Shown here: positions 36,822 to 46,375 of the stretch, piece after piece
How the letters are laid out: each line of letters opens with the position of its first letter
Position numbering within the stretch: the first letter of the stretch is position 1
NCBI GenBank assembly: GCA_022820365.1
Contig: JAJEFO010000103.1
Span: forward strand, 1-52,566
From: Silicimonas sp.
GTDB lineage: Bacteria; Pseudomonadota; Alphaproteobacteria; Rhodobacterales; Rhodobacteraceae
Length of the DNA stretch: 52,566 nucleotides
Reading direction: 5' to 3'
The notes under the pieces: generated by a model
What the model was told of the DNA's origin: nothing
The model's input: only the letters and a program-made list of their open reading frames with translations
Database searches by the model: none
Position numbers and translations under genes: made by a program

Positions 36822-37703
36822 CTACTCGCTTGCTGCCAACCGGATCAGGCCGGGCTCGGTGTAGTTCCCGGCCGCTCGGGTGTCGGCGGTCCACGCATCG
36901 TATTCCGTGGCCGTCACCGCCTTGACAGTGATGGGCATGTAGGAATGACTCAGGCCGCAAAGTTCGGAACACTGCCCGAAATAGACGCCCTCATGGCCTT
37001 CGTCGACCTTGAACCAGAGCTCCGCAAGTCTGCCCGGAACAGCGTCTTGCTTCACACCGAACGACGGAATGGTCCATGCATGGATCACGTCGGCGGCAGT
37101 AACTTGAACCACGACGACCTTGCCGGTCGGAATGACGACCGAAGTATCCGTGGCGAGGAGGAAATGCTCGTCCGTGTAACCCGCTTCGGCCAACTGCTGC
37201 GAAGTTTCCGGCGTCATCTGGTTCGCGCTGTCAATGCCTATCATGTAGCTGGCAAAGCTGATGTCCTCGTCTGGGTACTCATATTCCCAGTACCATTGGT
37301 TGCCGGTCGCCTTGATGAACACCTCCGGCTCAGGGATAATCTGCTGCTTGAACAGCACCGGCAGCGAGAACGCCCCGATGAAGACCAGGATCACGATCGG
37401 AATTACGGTCCAGGCCACTTCGACCGGCGTGTTGTGCGTGAAGCTTGCCGGGTTCGGATTGGCGTGGCGGTTGTAACGCACGATGCAGATCAGAAGCAGC
37501 GCCATGACGAACAGCGAAATCGCGGTGATAATGATGAGCACCATCCCGTCCAGCCACTGGATGTCACGCGCGATTTCGGTCGTGGGCGTCTGGAAACCAA
37601 GTCCGGCTGGGTCTGGTTGCCCAATGAAAGGCAATCCCTGCGCATGTGCAGCGCTTCCGGCAACGAGCATGGTCAGACCAGTGAGAAGGGTTCTGAGGCG
37701 CAT
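36822..37703 (-). CDS. coxB: Cytochrome c oxidase subunit II
   Basis: A 293-residue subunit that takes electrons from cytochrome c through its CuA centre. ATG 37703 gives a clean signal peptide (LRTLLTGLTMLVAGSAAHA); two membrane spans follow (about residues 50-75 and 95-115). The aromatic GNQWYWEYEYP and the CuA site, HAWTIPSFGVK with FGQCSELCGLSHSYMP, are intact. No C-terminal haem c domain is present. It is the first gene of the oxidase operon and divergent from tldD. Confidence 0.97.
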   Translation of the reverse strand: MRLRTLLTGLTMLVAGSAAHAQGLPFIGQPDPAGLGFQTPTTEIARDIQWLDGMVLIIITAISLFVMALLLICIVRYNRHANPNPASFTHNTPVEVAWTVIPIVILVFIGAFSLPVLFKQQIIPEPEVFIKATGNQWYWEYEYPDEDISFASYMIGIDSANQMTPETSQQLAEAGYTDEHFLLATDTSVVIPTGKVVVVQVTAADVIHAWTIPSFGVKQDAVPGRLAELWFKVDEGHEGVYFGQCSELCGLSHSYMPITVKAVTATEYDAWTADTRAAGNYTEPGLIRLAASE

Positions 37704-37861
37704 CAGTCTAGGGTCCTGTTCGCAATGGCATTCTGGCATGCCTCAAGTCGGCATGGCCCGCCAGTTGTTCTTCAGACGCTAGAAACCATATAAGATGTTC
37801 ATGAACAAGGCATCTGATTGCGGCATTCAGACGCTTTTCTGCATCGTATAAGGAGCAAGGC

Positions 37862-39286
37862 ATGGCCCTGCCGAACCAGTTTAGGCCGTTCGAGACGCAT
37901 TTGGACAAGGACGCCGCCCTCCGCATTCTGCAAGAGACGGTAAGAGGCGCGGAAGACGGCGAGTTGTTTCTGGAACGCCGTCGTTCAGAGGTGCTTGCCT
38001 ATGACGACGGGCGCGTGCGCAATGCAAGCTATGACTGGGCGGAAGGTTTTGGGCTCCGTGCCATACAAGGCGAGACTGCCGGATACGCCCATTCGACCGA
38101 GATCAGCCTGGCCAGCTTGAAGCGCGCCGCCAAGACCGTTCGGCTGGCCGTGGGCGATGGGGGCGGTTCGCTCGCCGCGTCGCCGGCCCGTGAGGTGCTC
38201 AAGCTCTATGGCGACGAGAATCCCATCGAGGATGCAGAGTTTCCCCTCAAGATCGATACGCTGAAGGAGATCGACGCGTTTGCCCGCGACCTGGACTCCC
38301 GTGTCGTTCAGGTTTCCGCCACGCTGGCGGCGTCGCTTCAGGAGGTTGCAATTCTGCGTCCCGACGGCCGCTGCGTCACCGATACGCGACCGATGGCGCG
38401 CCTGAATGTCAGCGTGATTGTCGAAAGGGACGGTCGCCGCGAATCCGGCATGGCCGGAAGTGGAGGCCGCCATGGGCTTTCCGGGCTGATTGCGCCTGAG
38501 CAATGGCGATCGCTCGTGCACGAGGCCCTTCGCATTGCCCTCGTCAATCTCGATTCGGTGGCGGCGCCGGCGGGCGTAATGGACGTGACCCTTGGCCCGG
38601 GCTGGCCTGGCATTCTCCTGCACGAGGCGATCGGACATGGCCTGGAGGGAGACTTCAACCGCAAGAAGTCCTCCGCATTTGCCGATCTAATGGGACAGAA
38701 AATTGCTGCAAGTGACGTGACCGTGCTGGACGACGGAACGCTCCCGGACCGTCGCGGGTCGTTGCATGTCGACGATGAGGGCACACCGTCAAGCCGGAAT
38801 GTCCTGATCCAAGACGGCATCCTCGTGAAATACATGCAGGATCGTCAGAACGCGCGGCTGCTGGGAGTGGAAGCGACCGGCAACGGTCGTCGCGAGAGCT
38901 TTGCGCATGCCCCCATGCCGAGGATGACGAACACGTACATGCTGCCGGGTTGCGCCGAACCCGAAACGATCATTGCCGAGGTCAAGGACGGCATCCATGC
39001 TGTCGGCTTCGGCGGCGGGCAGGTGGACATAACGAACGGGAAGTTCGTGTTTTCCTGCACAGAGGCCTATCGCGTCAGAGCCGGCAAGATCTGCGAGCCG
39101 GTGAAGGGCGCGACCCTGATTGGCGACGGGGCCACCGCGCTCCGGCACATCCGCGCGGTTGGAAACGACATGGAACTCGACCCCGGCATCGGCAATTGCG
39201 GCAAGGCGGGTCAATGGGTGCCCGTCGGCGTCGGCCAGCCCACGCTCCTGATCGGAAACCTGACCGTGGGTGGTTCATCCGCCTGA
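37862..39286 (+). CDS. tldD: Metalloprotease TldD
   Basis: A 474-residue zinc protease of the TldD/PmbA (U62) family. The HExxxH zinc motif lies in LLHEAIGHGLEGDFNRKKSSAF near residues 253-274. In E. coli TldD works with TldE/PmbA to degrade unfolded peptides and to mature microcin B17. AAGGAGC sits just before ATG 37862. The partner tldE is not in the window. Divergent from coxB, a common pairing in Rhodobacterales. Confidence 0.95.
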   Translation: MALPNQFRPFETHLDKDAALRILQETVRGAEDGELFLERRRSEVLAYDDGRVRNASYDWAEGFGLRAIQGETAGYAHSTEISLASLKRAAKTVRLAVGDGGGSLAASPAREVLKLYGDENPIEDAEFPLKIDTLKEIDAFARDLDSRVVQVSATLAASLQEVAILRPDGRCVTDTRPMARLNVSVIVERDGRRESGMAGSGGRHGLSGLIAPEQWRSLVHEALRIALVNLDSVAAPAGVMDVTLGPGWPGILLHEAIGHGLEGDFNRKKSSAFADLMGQKIAASDVTVLDDGTLPDRRGSLHVDDEGTPSSRNVLIQDGILVKYMQDRQNARLLGVEATGNGRRESFAHAPMPRMTNTYMLPGCAEPETIIAEVKDGIHAVGFGGGQVDITNGKFVFSCTEAYRVRAGKICEPVKGATLIGDGATALRHIRAVGNDMELDPGIGNCGKAGQWVPVGVGQPTLLIGNLTVGGSSA

Positions 39287-39527
39287 TCGCTCGACCGAGG
39301 CAAAGTGCAATCCGAATCGGCCGGAAATCCGAAGATTCGATGCTCGAACATCACGTGCTGGCCTGATCTGACGAGGGTGTTCATTGTGCTGTTTTGCGAA
39401 CGACCTCTGTTTGAAACGCTCCGCAATAGGCGAATGCGACAGCCGCCGTCCGTCACACATTGACAAATGCCGACAACGCCCCACATCTTCCGCCGCCACA
39501 ACCGCGTTCGCTTTTCGGGAGCCCCCC

Positions 39528-42068
39528 ATGCCTGTTGTCGTCGTCGAGTCTCCCGCCAAGGCCAAGACGATCAAGAACTATCTCGGCAAGGACTACACAG
39601 TGCTCGCAAGTTTCGGTCACGTGCGCGATCTTGCCGAAAAGGAAGGGTCGGTGGATCCCGACCAAAACTTCGCGATGACGTGGGAAGTGCCGTCTGGATC
39701 AAAAGGGCACATCAAGGCAATCGCCGACGCCCTCCAAGAGGACAAGGCGCTGATCCTCGCCACTGACCCCGACCGCGAGGGCGAGGCGATCTCCTGGCAC
39801 CTTGAGGAGGCGCTTCGCGCACGCAAGGCCATCCGGGAAGACACAAAGGTCGATCGGATTGCTTTCAACTCCGTCACAAAGAGGGGCCTGACCGAGGCGA
39901 TGGAAAACCCGCGCAAGGTCGACCGTGACCTTGTCGAGGCCTATCTTGCCCGCCGCGCCCTGGACTACCTGGTTGGCTACACGCTCTCACCGGTGCTCTG
40001 GAGAAAGCTGCCCGGCGCAAGGTCTGCGGGTCGTGTGCAGTCCGTGTGCCTGCGACTCATCGTCGAACGCGAAATGGAAATTGAGGCGTTCCGGATTCAG
40101 GAATACTGGACCGTCAAGGCGGTCCTTGCCACGCCGCGGGGGGAAGAGTTTGAGGCTCGGCTGACCGTGCTTGACGGCGAGAAACTCGACAGGTTCGGCA
40201 TCCCCGATGAGGAGCGCGTGAACAAGGCGGTCGAGGCAATCCAGTCAAGCGACCTTTCGGTCAAGTCGGTCGAAGCGAATCCCGTTACGCGCAAGCCACC
40301 GGCTCCGTTCATAACATCCACACTGCAGCAGGAGGCATCCCGCAAGCTCGGATTCGGAGCGAAAAGGACGATGCAGGCGGCGCAGAAGCTCTACGAAGCC
40401 GGGCACATCACATACATGCGAACCGACGGAGTCGACATGGCTCCCGAGGCGATCGCGGCCGTCCGCGATGCTATCAAGGAACGTTTTGGCGCAAGTTACC
40501 TGCCCAAGAGGCCGCGCATGCACAAGAGCAAGGCCAAGAACGCGCAGGAAGCGCATGAGTGCATCCGCCCGACCCGCATGTCGGCGAATCCGGCTTCGCT
40601 CCGAATTCAAGACAAGGGTCAGCTAGACCTGTACGACCTCATCTGGAGACGCACGCTCTCAAGCCAAATGGAAACTGCCAGGTTCAAACGGACCACGGTC
40701 GACATCGCCAGCGTGGATGGCAAGACCGAACTCCGAGCAACCGGTCAAGTCCAAATCTTTGACGGCTTCATCAGAATCTACGAGGAAGGTCGCGACGATG
40801 TTGCCGATGACAACGGCAAGATACTGCCCCGAATCGACAACGGCGAGGCAGTGCGACAGCGCCAAGTCGTGCCTGAGCGGCACTTCACCAAGCCGCCACC
40901 GCGTTACACTGAAGCCACGCTCGTCAAGAAGATGGAGGAGATCGGCATTGGACGACCGTCGACCTATGCGTCGGTCGTCACAACGATTCAAGACAGGGGA
41001 TACGTGCGGCAGGAGAAAAACCGGCTCTACCCTGAGGAAAAGGGACAATTGGTGACCGCTTTCCTAATGAACTATTTCCGCCGTTACTTGAGCTACGACT
41101 TCACGGCCAAGCTCGAGGAAGAACTTGACGATATCACGTCCGGGACCCGTGACTGGAAAGATGTGCTCGCGCGCTTCTGGGACGAATTTAACGCGGCCAT
41201 CGAGGAAACGTCCGAACTTCGGTTCGCCGACGTTCTGGAAAAGATCAACGAGGTTCTGGCACCGCATCTCTTTCCGCCAGCCGAGGACGGTCGAGACCCT
41301 CGCATCTGTCCTCATTGCGGCGCCGGGGAGCTGTCGGTACGAACTGCCCGCTCAGGCGGCGCCTTTATCGGTTGCTCGAACTATCCCGAGTGCCGTTACA
41401 CACGTGCGTTCGGGCCACCAGGCACCGAGCCGGAAAGCGACCTCCCTCCTGAGGGCAAAAAACTGGGTGACGACGGCAAAGATGCGATTTGGGTCCACAA
41501 GGGCCGATTTGGACCCTATGTTCAGCGCGGCGAGACTTCGGCTGACGGGACAAAACCGCTTCGCCGCACCGTGCCTGAAACCTGGGACCCGGCCGCGATC
41601 AAGCTCGAGGACGCGCTCAGGCTCCTCGATCTGCCTCGTCTCGTTGGCCAGCATCCTGAAGACGGCGTGCCTATTTGGGCCAATCTCGGACGCTTCGGAC
41701 CATACCTGAAACACGCGGACTCGACGAGTTCCAAGGGCGGCACGACCGCCAATCTCGAAACGCTCGAGGACGTTTGGAGCGTTGGCATGAACCGTGCCGT
41801 CGAGCTCATCGCGGCAAAGGTGGCCTCCCGCGGAAGCATGGGCTGGAACGCTCCGGTGCTAAAGGATCTCGGCGAACACCCCGAACGCGGCGGCTCCGTG
41901 ACCGTTCTGGACGGCAAGTACGGGCCATACGTGAAGTGGAACAAGGTGAACGCGACTGTCCCCGAGAACATCGATCCTGGCAGCATTGACATGGCCGCTG
42001 CAACCCGTCTCATAGAAGAGCGCGAAGCGAAGGGAGGCAAAAAGCGGCGCCGACGCAAGAAATCCTGA
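39528..42068 (+). CDS. topA: DNA topoisomerase I (type IA)
   Basis: An 846-residue enzyme that relaxes negative supercoils. The Toprim domain opens with VVVESPAKAKTIKNYLG and has the acidic triad in DPDREGEAISWHLEE. The catalytic tyrosine is in THITYMRTDGVDM-like sequence (GHITYMRTDGVDM) near residue 304. A four-cysteine zinc finger, CPHCGAGELSV with CSNYPECRYTRAF, is near residue 595, and lysine/arginine-rich repeats follow to the C-terminus. The frame is open upstream to 39384, but ATG 39528 gives the normal N-terminus. Usual alphaproteobacterial length. It runs with tldD but is separated by 241 bp. Confidence 0.97.
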   Translation: MPVVVVESPAKAKTIKNYLGKDYTVLASFGHVRDLAEKEGSVDPDQNFAMTWEVPSGSKGHIKAIADALQEDKALILATDPDREGEAISWHLEEALRARKAIREDTKVDRIAFNSVTKRGLTEAMENPRKVDRDLVEAYLARRALDYLVGYTLSPVLWRKLPGARSAGRVQSVCLRLIVEREMEIEAFRIQEYWTVKAVLATPRGEEFEARLTVLDGEKLDRFGIPDEERVNKAVEAIQSSDLSVKSVEANPVTRKPPAPFITSTLQQEASRKLGFGAKRTMQAAQKLYEAGHITYMRTDGVDMAPEAIAAVRDAIKERFGASYLPKRPRMHKSKAKNAQEAHECIRPTRMSANPASLRIQDKGQLDLYDLIWRRTLSSQMETARFKRTTVDIASVDGKTELRATGQVQIFDGFIRIYEEGRDDVADDNGKILPRIDNGEAVRQRQVVPERHFTKPPPRYTEATLVKKMEEIGIGRPSTYASVVTTIQDRGYVRQEKNRLYPEEKGQLVTAFLMNYFRRYLSYDFTAKLEEELDDITSGTRDWKDVLARFWDEFNAAIEETSELRFADVLEKINEVLAPHLFPPAEDGRDPRICPHCGAGELSVRTARSGGAFIGCSNYPECRYTRAFGPPGTEPESDLPPEGKKLGDDGKDAIWVHKGRFGPYVQRGETSADGTKPLRRTVPETWDPAAIKLEDALRLLDLPRLVGQHPEDGVPIWANLGRFGPYLKHADSTSSKGGTTANLETLEDVWSVGMNRAVELIAAKVASRGSMGWNAPVLKDLGEHPERGGSVTVLDGKYGPYVKWNKVNATVPENIDPGSIDMAAATRLIEEREAKGGKKRRRRKKS

Positions 42069-42168
42069 CCCGAGAGCTCGTTTCCGCGCAAGGGCAGTTT
42101 CAAGGGAGGCAGGGTGCTCTTGCAGCGGGCACCTCCGCAGAAACCTCTATCTCTTGCACTCGGAAAGT

Positions 42169-42186
42169 CGTCTCGAACGCGAGACG
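42169..42186. terminator. Hairpin after topA
   Basis: CGTCTCG (42169-42175) pairs perfectly with CGAGACG (42180-42186) around the loop AACG, extended by one T-A pair. It lies 100 bp past the topA stop and 117 bp beyond the end of the convergent Rpn gene, so it could act for both. There is no T-run. Confidence 0.4.
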
Positions 42187-42302
42187 AGCCGGAAGCTGGC
42201 GTGTACCGGCCTTGCGCTCAGCGGTCCCTTCATTCCTGCCCGGCCCGGCCAAGGCTCCCGAGAGCGTCCGCATCGTCATCTCCCGGACTGCAGCGCCGCA
42301 GC

Positions 42303-43358
42303 TCAGTGCCGCGAAGATCCCTCAAACACCGCATCAAGGTCCGAAGCGAAGATCAGCGCCTCGCTCCACGTATCCAGCCTCTCGGTCGTCGCGGACCGGA
42401 TCTCCGCCTCCCGCGCCGAGGGAACGTCTCCGAATCTGAGCCGGAGTTGACGCAGCAAGGTATCCGCCTTGCCCTCCGCGATTCCGGCAACTTTGCCCTC
42501 CGCGATTCCGGCAACTTTGCCCTCCGCGATTCCGGCAACCTTGCCCTCCGCGATTCCGGCAACCTTGCCCTCCGCGATCCCTTCGATCCTGCCCTGTTCG
42601 GCCAGGGCTTCTGACAACGTGCCCATTATCGTCTCCCATTTGTCCGGCTGCGTCCGACGCAGCGAAGCCGTCATCGCCTGCGGCGTTATTCGGTAGTGGT
42701 CCGACGCATATCGTGAAAGATGGGGCGTCAGGTCGCTGCCGTCAAGCAATCCGGCCGTGATCAGGTCCAGACGTTCCCTCGACAGAATGCCCACATGCAC
42801 GAATGCCAGCGCCAGTAGTCCGGCCAGTACATCCGGCTCCCGCGACAGCTTGCGGGGCTCGATATCGCCAAGCTCGTGGAGAGTGTAGCCAAAGCCCCGA
42901 ACCAAATCCTCGAGACCCTCCGGTGCCGCGATCATTTCCGCAAGTGACAAAGGGGCCGTCCAATTTCCCGGACCATGACGAAACACGATCGGCAGGATTG
43001 GCGTAAGGCAACCAGGGCCTGAAGCCCGGGTGGCTTCCAAATCCCTGCGCCAAATGCGCAGCATGTAGCCAGCCAATTGCAGCGGCGTGGCCGCGTCCGC
43101 ACTGCTTTTGTGTTCGAGCAGGACGTAAATCTTGACGGGATCGCCGATCCGGAGGCGCAGTTCGAACAGCGCATCGCATTGGGTCCGCGCAGCCTCTTCG
43201 TCGATGAAGCTGCCTTCAAGCTGGACGGGCGGATGTTCACGGTCCACCAGTGAAGCGAGCTTCGGCGGAAGATAATCGTTCAGCAGCGAGGCCGCCCGTT
43301 TCGGGTTCGAGACCAACGCACGGAAGAGCGCGTCATGGGGCATCGCGGGAATGCTCAT
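42303..43358 (-). CDS. Rpn family PD-(D/E)XK nuclease with C-terminal GKVAGIAE repeats
   Basis: A 351-residue protein of the Rpn/transposase_31 family, recombination-promoting nucleases found in many bacteria. The N-terminus MPHDALFRALVSNPKRAASLL is the family opening. The catalytic residues are visible: Asp62 in CDALFELRL, Glu82-x-Lys84 in YVLLEHKSS and Gln94 in TPLQLAGYMLRIW. Residues 259-297 are five near-copies of the octapeptide GKVAGIAE, before a closing leucine-rich segment. The DNA copies are nearly identical, so the number can change by slippage without losing the frame. It stands alone. E. coli RpnA promotes RecA-independent recombination and DNA degradation; the role here is unproven. 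Confidence 0.88.
   Translation of the reverse strand: MSIPAMPHDALFRALVSNPKRAASLLNDYLPPKLASLVDREHPPVQLEGSFIDEEAARTQCDALFELRLRIGDPVKIYVLLEHKSSADAATPLQLAGYMLRIWRRDLEATRASGPGCLTPILPIVFRHGPGNWTAPLSLAEMIAAPEGLEDLVRGFGYTLHELGDIEPRKLSREPDVLAGLLALAFVHVGILSRERLDLITAGLLDGSDLTPHLSRYASDHYRITPQAMTASLRRTQPDKWETIMGTLSEALAEQGRIEGIAEGKVAGIAEGKVAGIAEGKVAGIAEGKVAGIAEGKADTLLRQLRLRFGDVPSAREAEIRSATTERLDTWSEALIFASDLDAVFEGSSRH
42469..42580. repeat. 24-bp tandem repeat inside the Rpn gene
   Basis: Four full 24-bp units start at 42469, 42493, 42517 and 42541, followed by a 16-base partial unit. Units 1 and 2 are identical, as are 3 and 4; the two pairs differ at one base (final T or C). Each unit encodes eight residues (GKVAGIAE) on the minus strand, so gain or loss of units keeps the frame. 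Confidence 0.93.
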
Positions 43359-43757
43359 GTCTGGGTCCCTCCTGTCACGAGCTTTCCCGATTCAGTGAAA
43401 TCCCCGCAAACCAACGCTTGCCATCCTTGGGCCATCCACGCAACGCGCCGAAGGCTGCAGAGGATCACGCGCCTGCGCCCTTGCCAGATAGACGGGAGGA
43501 GAGCGTCAGGTAATCTCAATGTTCTCGTACTATTCCAAATTGAAGGCATTTGCGAACAATATATGAACATGCTCTGCCGTCAAGACCCGAAATCTGCATC
43601 GGATCACTGCCTTTGGCGGCAGCCGGACTTGGCAACATGAGCCTCATGGGGCGCCGGCGAAGCGCCTTGGTGCAGAACCGCTGAGAGTCCTGATCGGTTA
43701 CAGCCCGCCTCGGAATTACGCGCAGACATCAGCGAGGAAATCCGTTCCAGACGCGAA
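43359..43757. other. Stretch without a recognised gene
   Basis: About 400 bp upstream of the Rpn gene and downstream of the helicase gene. No convincing coding frame, RNA or repeat is seen. A weak GC stem (near 43650-43672) might end the helicase transcript. Confidence 0.45.
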
Positions 43758-46169
43758 TCAGGATGTCAGGCCCGCCGCCGTCATCAGCGCTTCCGCATCG
43801 GCCATGAGCATCCGCTCGCGACCTTCCCCTGCAATCGGGACCCTGCCATGCTCGAGAAGGAGTGGAGCGGCCAGCGGCGTAATCCGATCGAGCACGACAT
43901 GATCGACCTGACCCCTGGTCCGCTCAAGCAGTTCCTCGATCCGACCAAAGTCGACCAGTCCCCGCATCGCCTCCTCTCGGGTGATCTCCAGCATGAGATG
44001 TTCAGGATCGTATTTTGCGAGCGTGTCGTAGAGAATGTCGGAAGAGAATCTCGCCTGCCGCGCGGTGCGCCTGGCAGCTCCATGATTCCTGGGAATCATC
44101 ATCGCGATCGTGGCGGTCGTGCGAAAGGTGCGTTTCATGACGGCATTGCCGGACATCCATGCTTCGAATGCGGTACGCAATTCCCGCGCATCGAGGAGAG
44201 GTTCGGGATCAGGAATCGCATCAAGACCCCAAATCAAGACGGCATAGTCCGTCGAAACAAAACCTAGAGGACCAAGACCCATAGCCTCCATTTTCCGGGT
44301 AACCAGCAGCCCCAGCGTCTGCATCGCGTTGCGTCCAGCAAATCCGTAGATGCAGGTGTTCTGTCGGCCTTCATACGGAAAGCTCTCGACCAGAATCCGG
44401 CCCGCTTCCGGGAGTTTCGAGCGGTCGCGCTGGAGGCGCAGCCAATCCGCCGTGTGACGCGGCAGGGCTGTCCAGTCCTCTGCCTGGAACATCCTCAGGA
44501 TGCGGTGGCTGAGTTGCGTCGATGTTGCGAACTTCGTCCCTGCAAAGACCGCGATCTTGGGCGCCTTGTCCGGTTGACGTGACACTTCCACGGTCATTTC
44601 GCGCAGCCGGTCGTAGCGCACCACCTGTCCGCCGATCAGAAACGTGTCCCCAGGCGCAAGACTTGCCGCAAACAACTCCTCGATCTCTCCCAAGGGCTTG
44701 CCGCCCCGCTTGTTCCGAAGCCTAACGTTCAGCGTCTCCGTGTCCTGGATCGTACCGAGATTGCGCCGAACTTCGCCCTGAGCACGGGGATCCCTGAACT
44801 CCCAGAGGCCGTCCGTTCTCTGGCGAAGCCGCTGCCAACGATCATAGGCCCGAAGCGCATAGCCGCCGGTTGCCACGAGATCGAGGCACGCGAGAAAGTC
44901 TTCATTCCGGAGGTTCACGTACGGTCCGGCGCCCCGAAGCACCCGAAAGAGCTCATCGGCGTCGAACGGACCCCGGCACGCATGGATCAGAATCTGCTGG
45001 CAGAGCACGTCCCGCGGACCCGCCCCTCTCGGCTCACCGTCGAGGTCGCCCTCTCGCACCGCCTCGAGCGCCGCCACGCACTCCACGACCTCGAAGCGAT
45101 TTGCCGGCACGACCAGCGCCTTCGACGGCGCGTTGTAACGGTGGTTGGCGCGACCAATTCGCTGCACGAGTCGCTTCACGTTCTTGGGCGCGCCCACCTG
45201 AATGATCAGGTCTACGTCTCCCCAATCAATCCCGAGGTCGAGCGTACCCGTGCAAACGACCGCCCTAAGTTCGCCGTTCACCATCGCGGCCTCCACCTTT
45301 TGCCGTTGCGACCTGGCCAGCGATCCATGGTGAATGCCGATCGAAAGACCGTCCTCGTTCTGAAGCCATAGGTGACGGAAGAAGATTTCGGCCTGCGCCC
45401 TCGTGTTGTGAAATATGAGTGTCGTCCTGTGCTTCCTGATCTCGTCGAGCACAGCCGGAATCGCGTGCCTGCCGCCGCCGCCCGACCAAGGAGGTAACTC
45501 ATCCGTGCCAAGCATGGCGATCTCCGGCGCGGGACCGGGATCGGCATGCAAGATCGGACACGGGTCGGGATGGTGCGCCAAGAAGCGAGCGATTGCGGAC
45601 GGGTCCTCGACCGTGGCGGACAGGCCCACCCGTCGGAGTCCGGGACACATGGCCTGAAGCTCGGCAAGGCACAAAGCAAGCTGGTCGCCGCGCTTCGATT
45701 CCGCCAAGGCATGGATTTCGTCCAAGATAACGCGAGATAGGCCGCAAAACATCTTCGGCGCATCCTGGTACGTGAGCAGAAGCGCAAGGCTCTCCGGCGT
45801 CGTCAGGAGTATATGAGGCGGATCTGCGCGTTGGCGCTTCTTGCGCATGGGAGAGGTGTCGCCTGTCCGATCCTCCACCCGGACCGGCAATCCCATCTCG
45901 CCGATCGGCGTATCGAGATTCCGCGCGATGTCGGCCGCCAAGGCCTTCAGGGGAGAGACATAGATCGTGTGAAGCCCATCCCGCCCGCCTTCCGCGAGTT
46001 CCTTAAGCGTCGGCAGAAACCCGGCCAGCGTCTTGCCACCGCCAGTTGGGGCGATCAGAAGAAGAGCGGGCTCGTCGGCCCGGCCCACGATCTCCAGCTG
46101 ATGAGGATGCGGAGCCCAGCCGCGGCTCCTGAACCAGTCAAGGAAGCGGTCCGGAAGCACCTCACGCAT
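43758..46169 (-). CDS. Lhr-type DEXH-box DNA helicase (ligase-associated type)
   Basis: An 803-residue superfamily 2 helicase. Walker A is LLIAPTGGGKTLAG near residue 40, Walker B VILDEIHALAESKRGDQL, motif III LSATVEDP, motif IV-V CTGTLDLGIDWGDVDLIIQ and motif VI QRIGRANHR. The second half carries the Lhr-core winged-helix and beta-barrel region (FAGTKFATSTQLSHRILRMF, PYEGRQNTCIYGFAGRNAMQTLG). Length and pattern fit the ligase-associated DNA-damage-response helicases. ATG 46169 is chosen over a frame open to 46280. The usual partners (ATP-dependent DNA ligase, MBL-fold exonuclease, PdeM phosphoesterase) are not next to it. Confidence 0.92.
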   Translation of the reverse strand: MREVLPDRFLDWFRSRGWAPHPHQLEIVGRADEPALLLIAPTGGGKTLAGFLPTLKELAEGGRDGLHTIYVSPLKALAADIARNLDTPIGEMGLPVRVEDRTGDTSPMRKKRQRADPPHILLTTPESLALLLTYQDAPKMFCGLSRVILDEIHALAESKRGDQLALCLAELQAMCPGLRRVGLSATVEDPSAIARFLAHHPDPCPILHADPGPAPEIAMLGTDELPPWSGGGGRHAIPAVLDEIRKHRTTLIFHNTRAQAEIFFRHLWLQNEDGLSIGIHHGSLARSQRQKVEAAMVNGELRAVVCTGTLDLGIDWGDVDLIIQVGAPKNVKRLVQRIGRANHRYNAPSKALVVPANRFEVVECVAALEAVREGDLDGEPRGAGPRDVLCQQILIHACRGPFDADELFRVLRGAGPYVNLRNEDFLACLDLVATGGYALRAYDRWQRLRQRTDGLWEFRDPRAQGEVRRNLGTIQDTETLNVRLRNKRGGKPLGEIEELFAASLAPGDTFLIGGQVVRYDRLREMTVEVSRQPDKAPKIAVFAGTKFATSTQLSHRILRMFQAEDWTALPRHTADWLRLQRDRSKLPEAGRILVESFPYEGRQNTCIYGFAGRNAMQTLGLLVTRKMEAMGLGPLGFVSTDYAVLIWGLDAIPDPEPLLDARELRTAFEAWMSGNAVMKRTFRTTATIAMMIPRNHGAARRTARQARFSSDILYDTLAKYDPEHLMLEITREEAMRGLVDFGRIEELLERTRGQVDHVVLDRITPLAAPLLLEHGRVPIAGEGRERMLMADAEALMTAAGLTS

Positions 46170-46375
46170 GGCCTGTGCCCGAAGCCAAAATCCCGTCCGT
46201 GGACGGCAATTCGCGCCGAAACAATGAACCTCCTGCACCATCGAAGGATGCCGACAAGCGGGAATTGCGTTCATGCGCACATTGCGCGTTCCGTGTGCGA
46301 TTTGTGGTCATGCAGGCTGCCGAAATGACACTGAACTGCCAGAATGCAGCCACATCGTCGCTGCAATCCGGGTGC

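Noticed and set aside
42469-42580. Tandem repeats considered as a CRISPR array
   Set aside because: Units are directly adjacent with no unique spacers and lie within a coding frame.
42469-42696. A plus-strand frame of repeated MPSAIPATLPSAIPATLP-type sequence
   Set aside because: It comes from the 24-bp repeats, which keep several frames open; the minus strand encodes the Rpn nuclease with catalytic residues.
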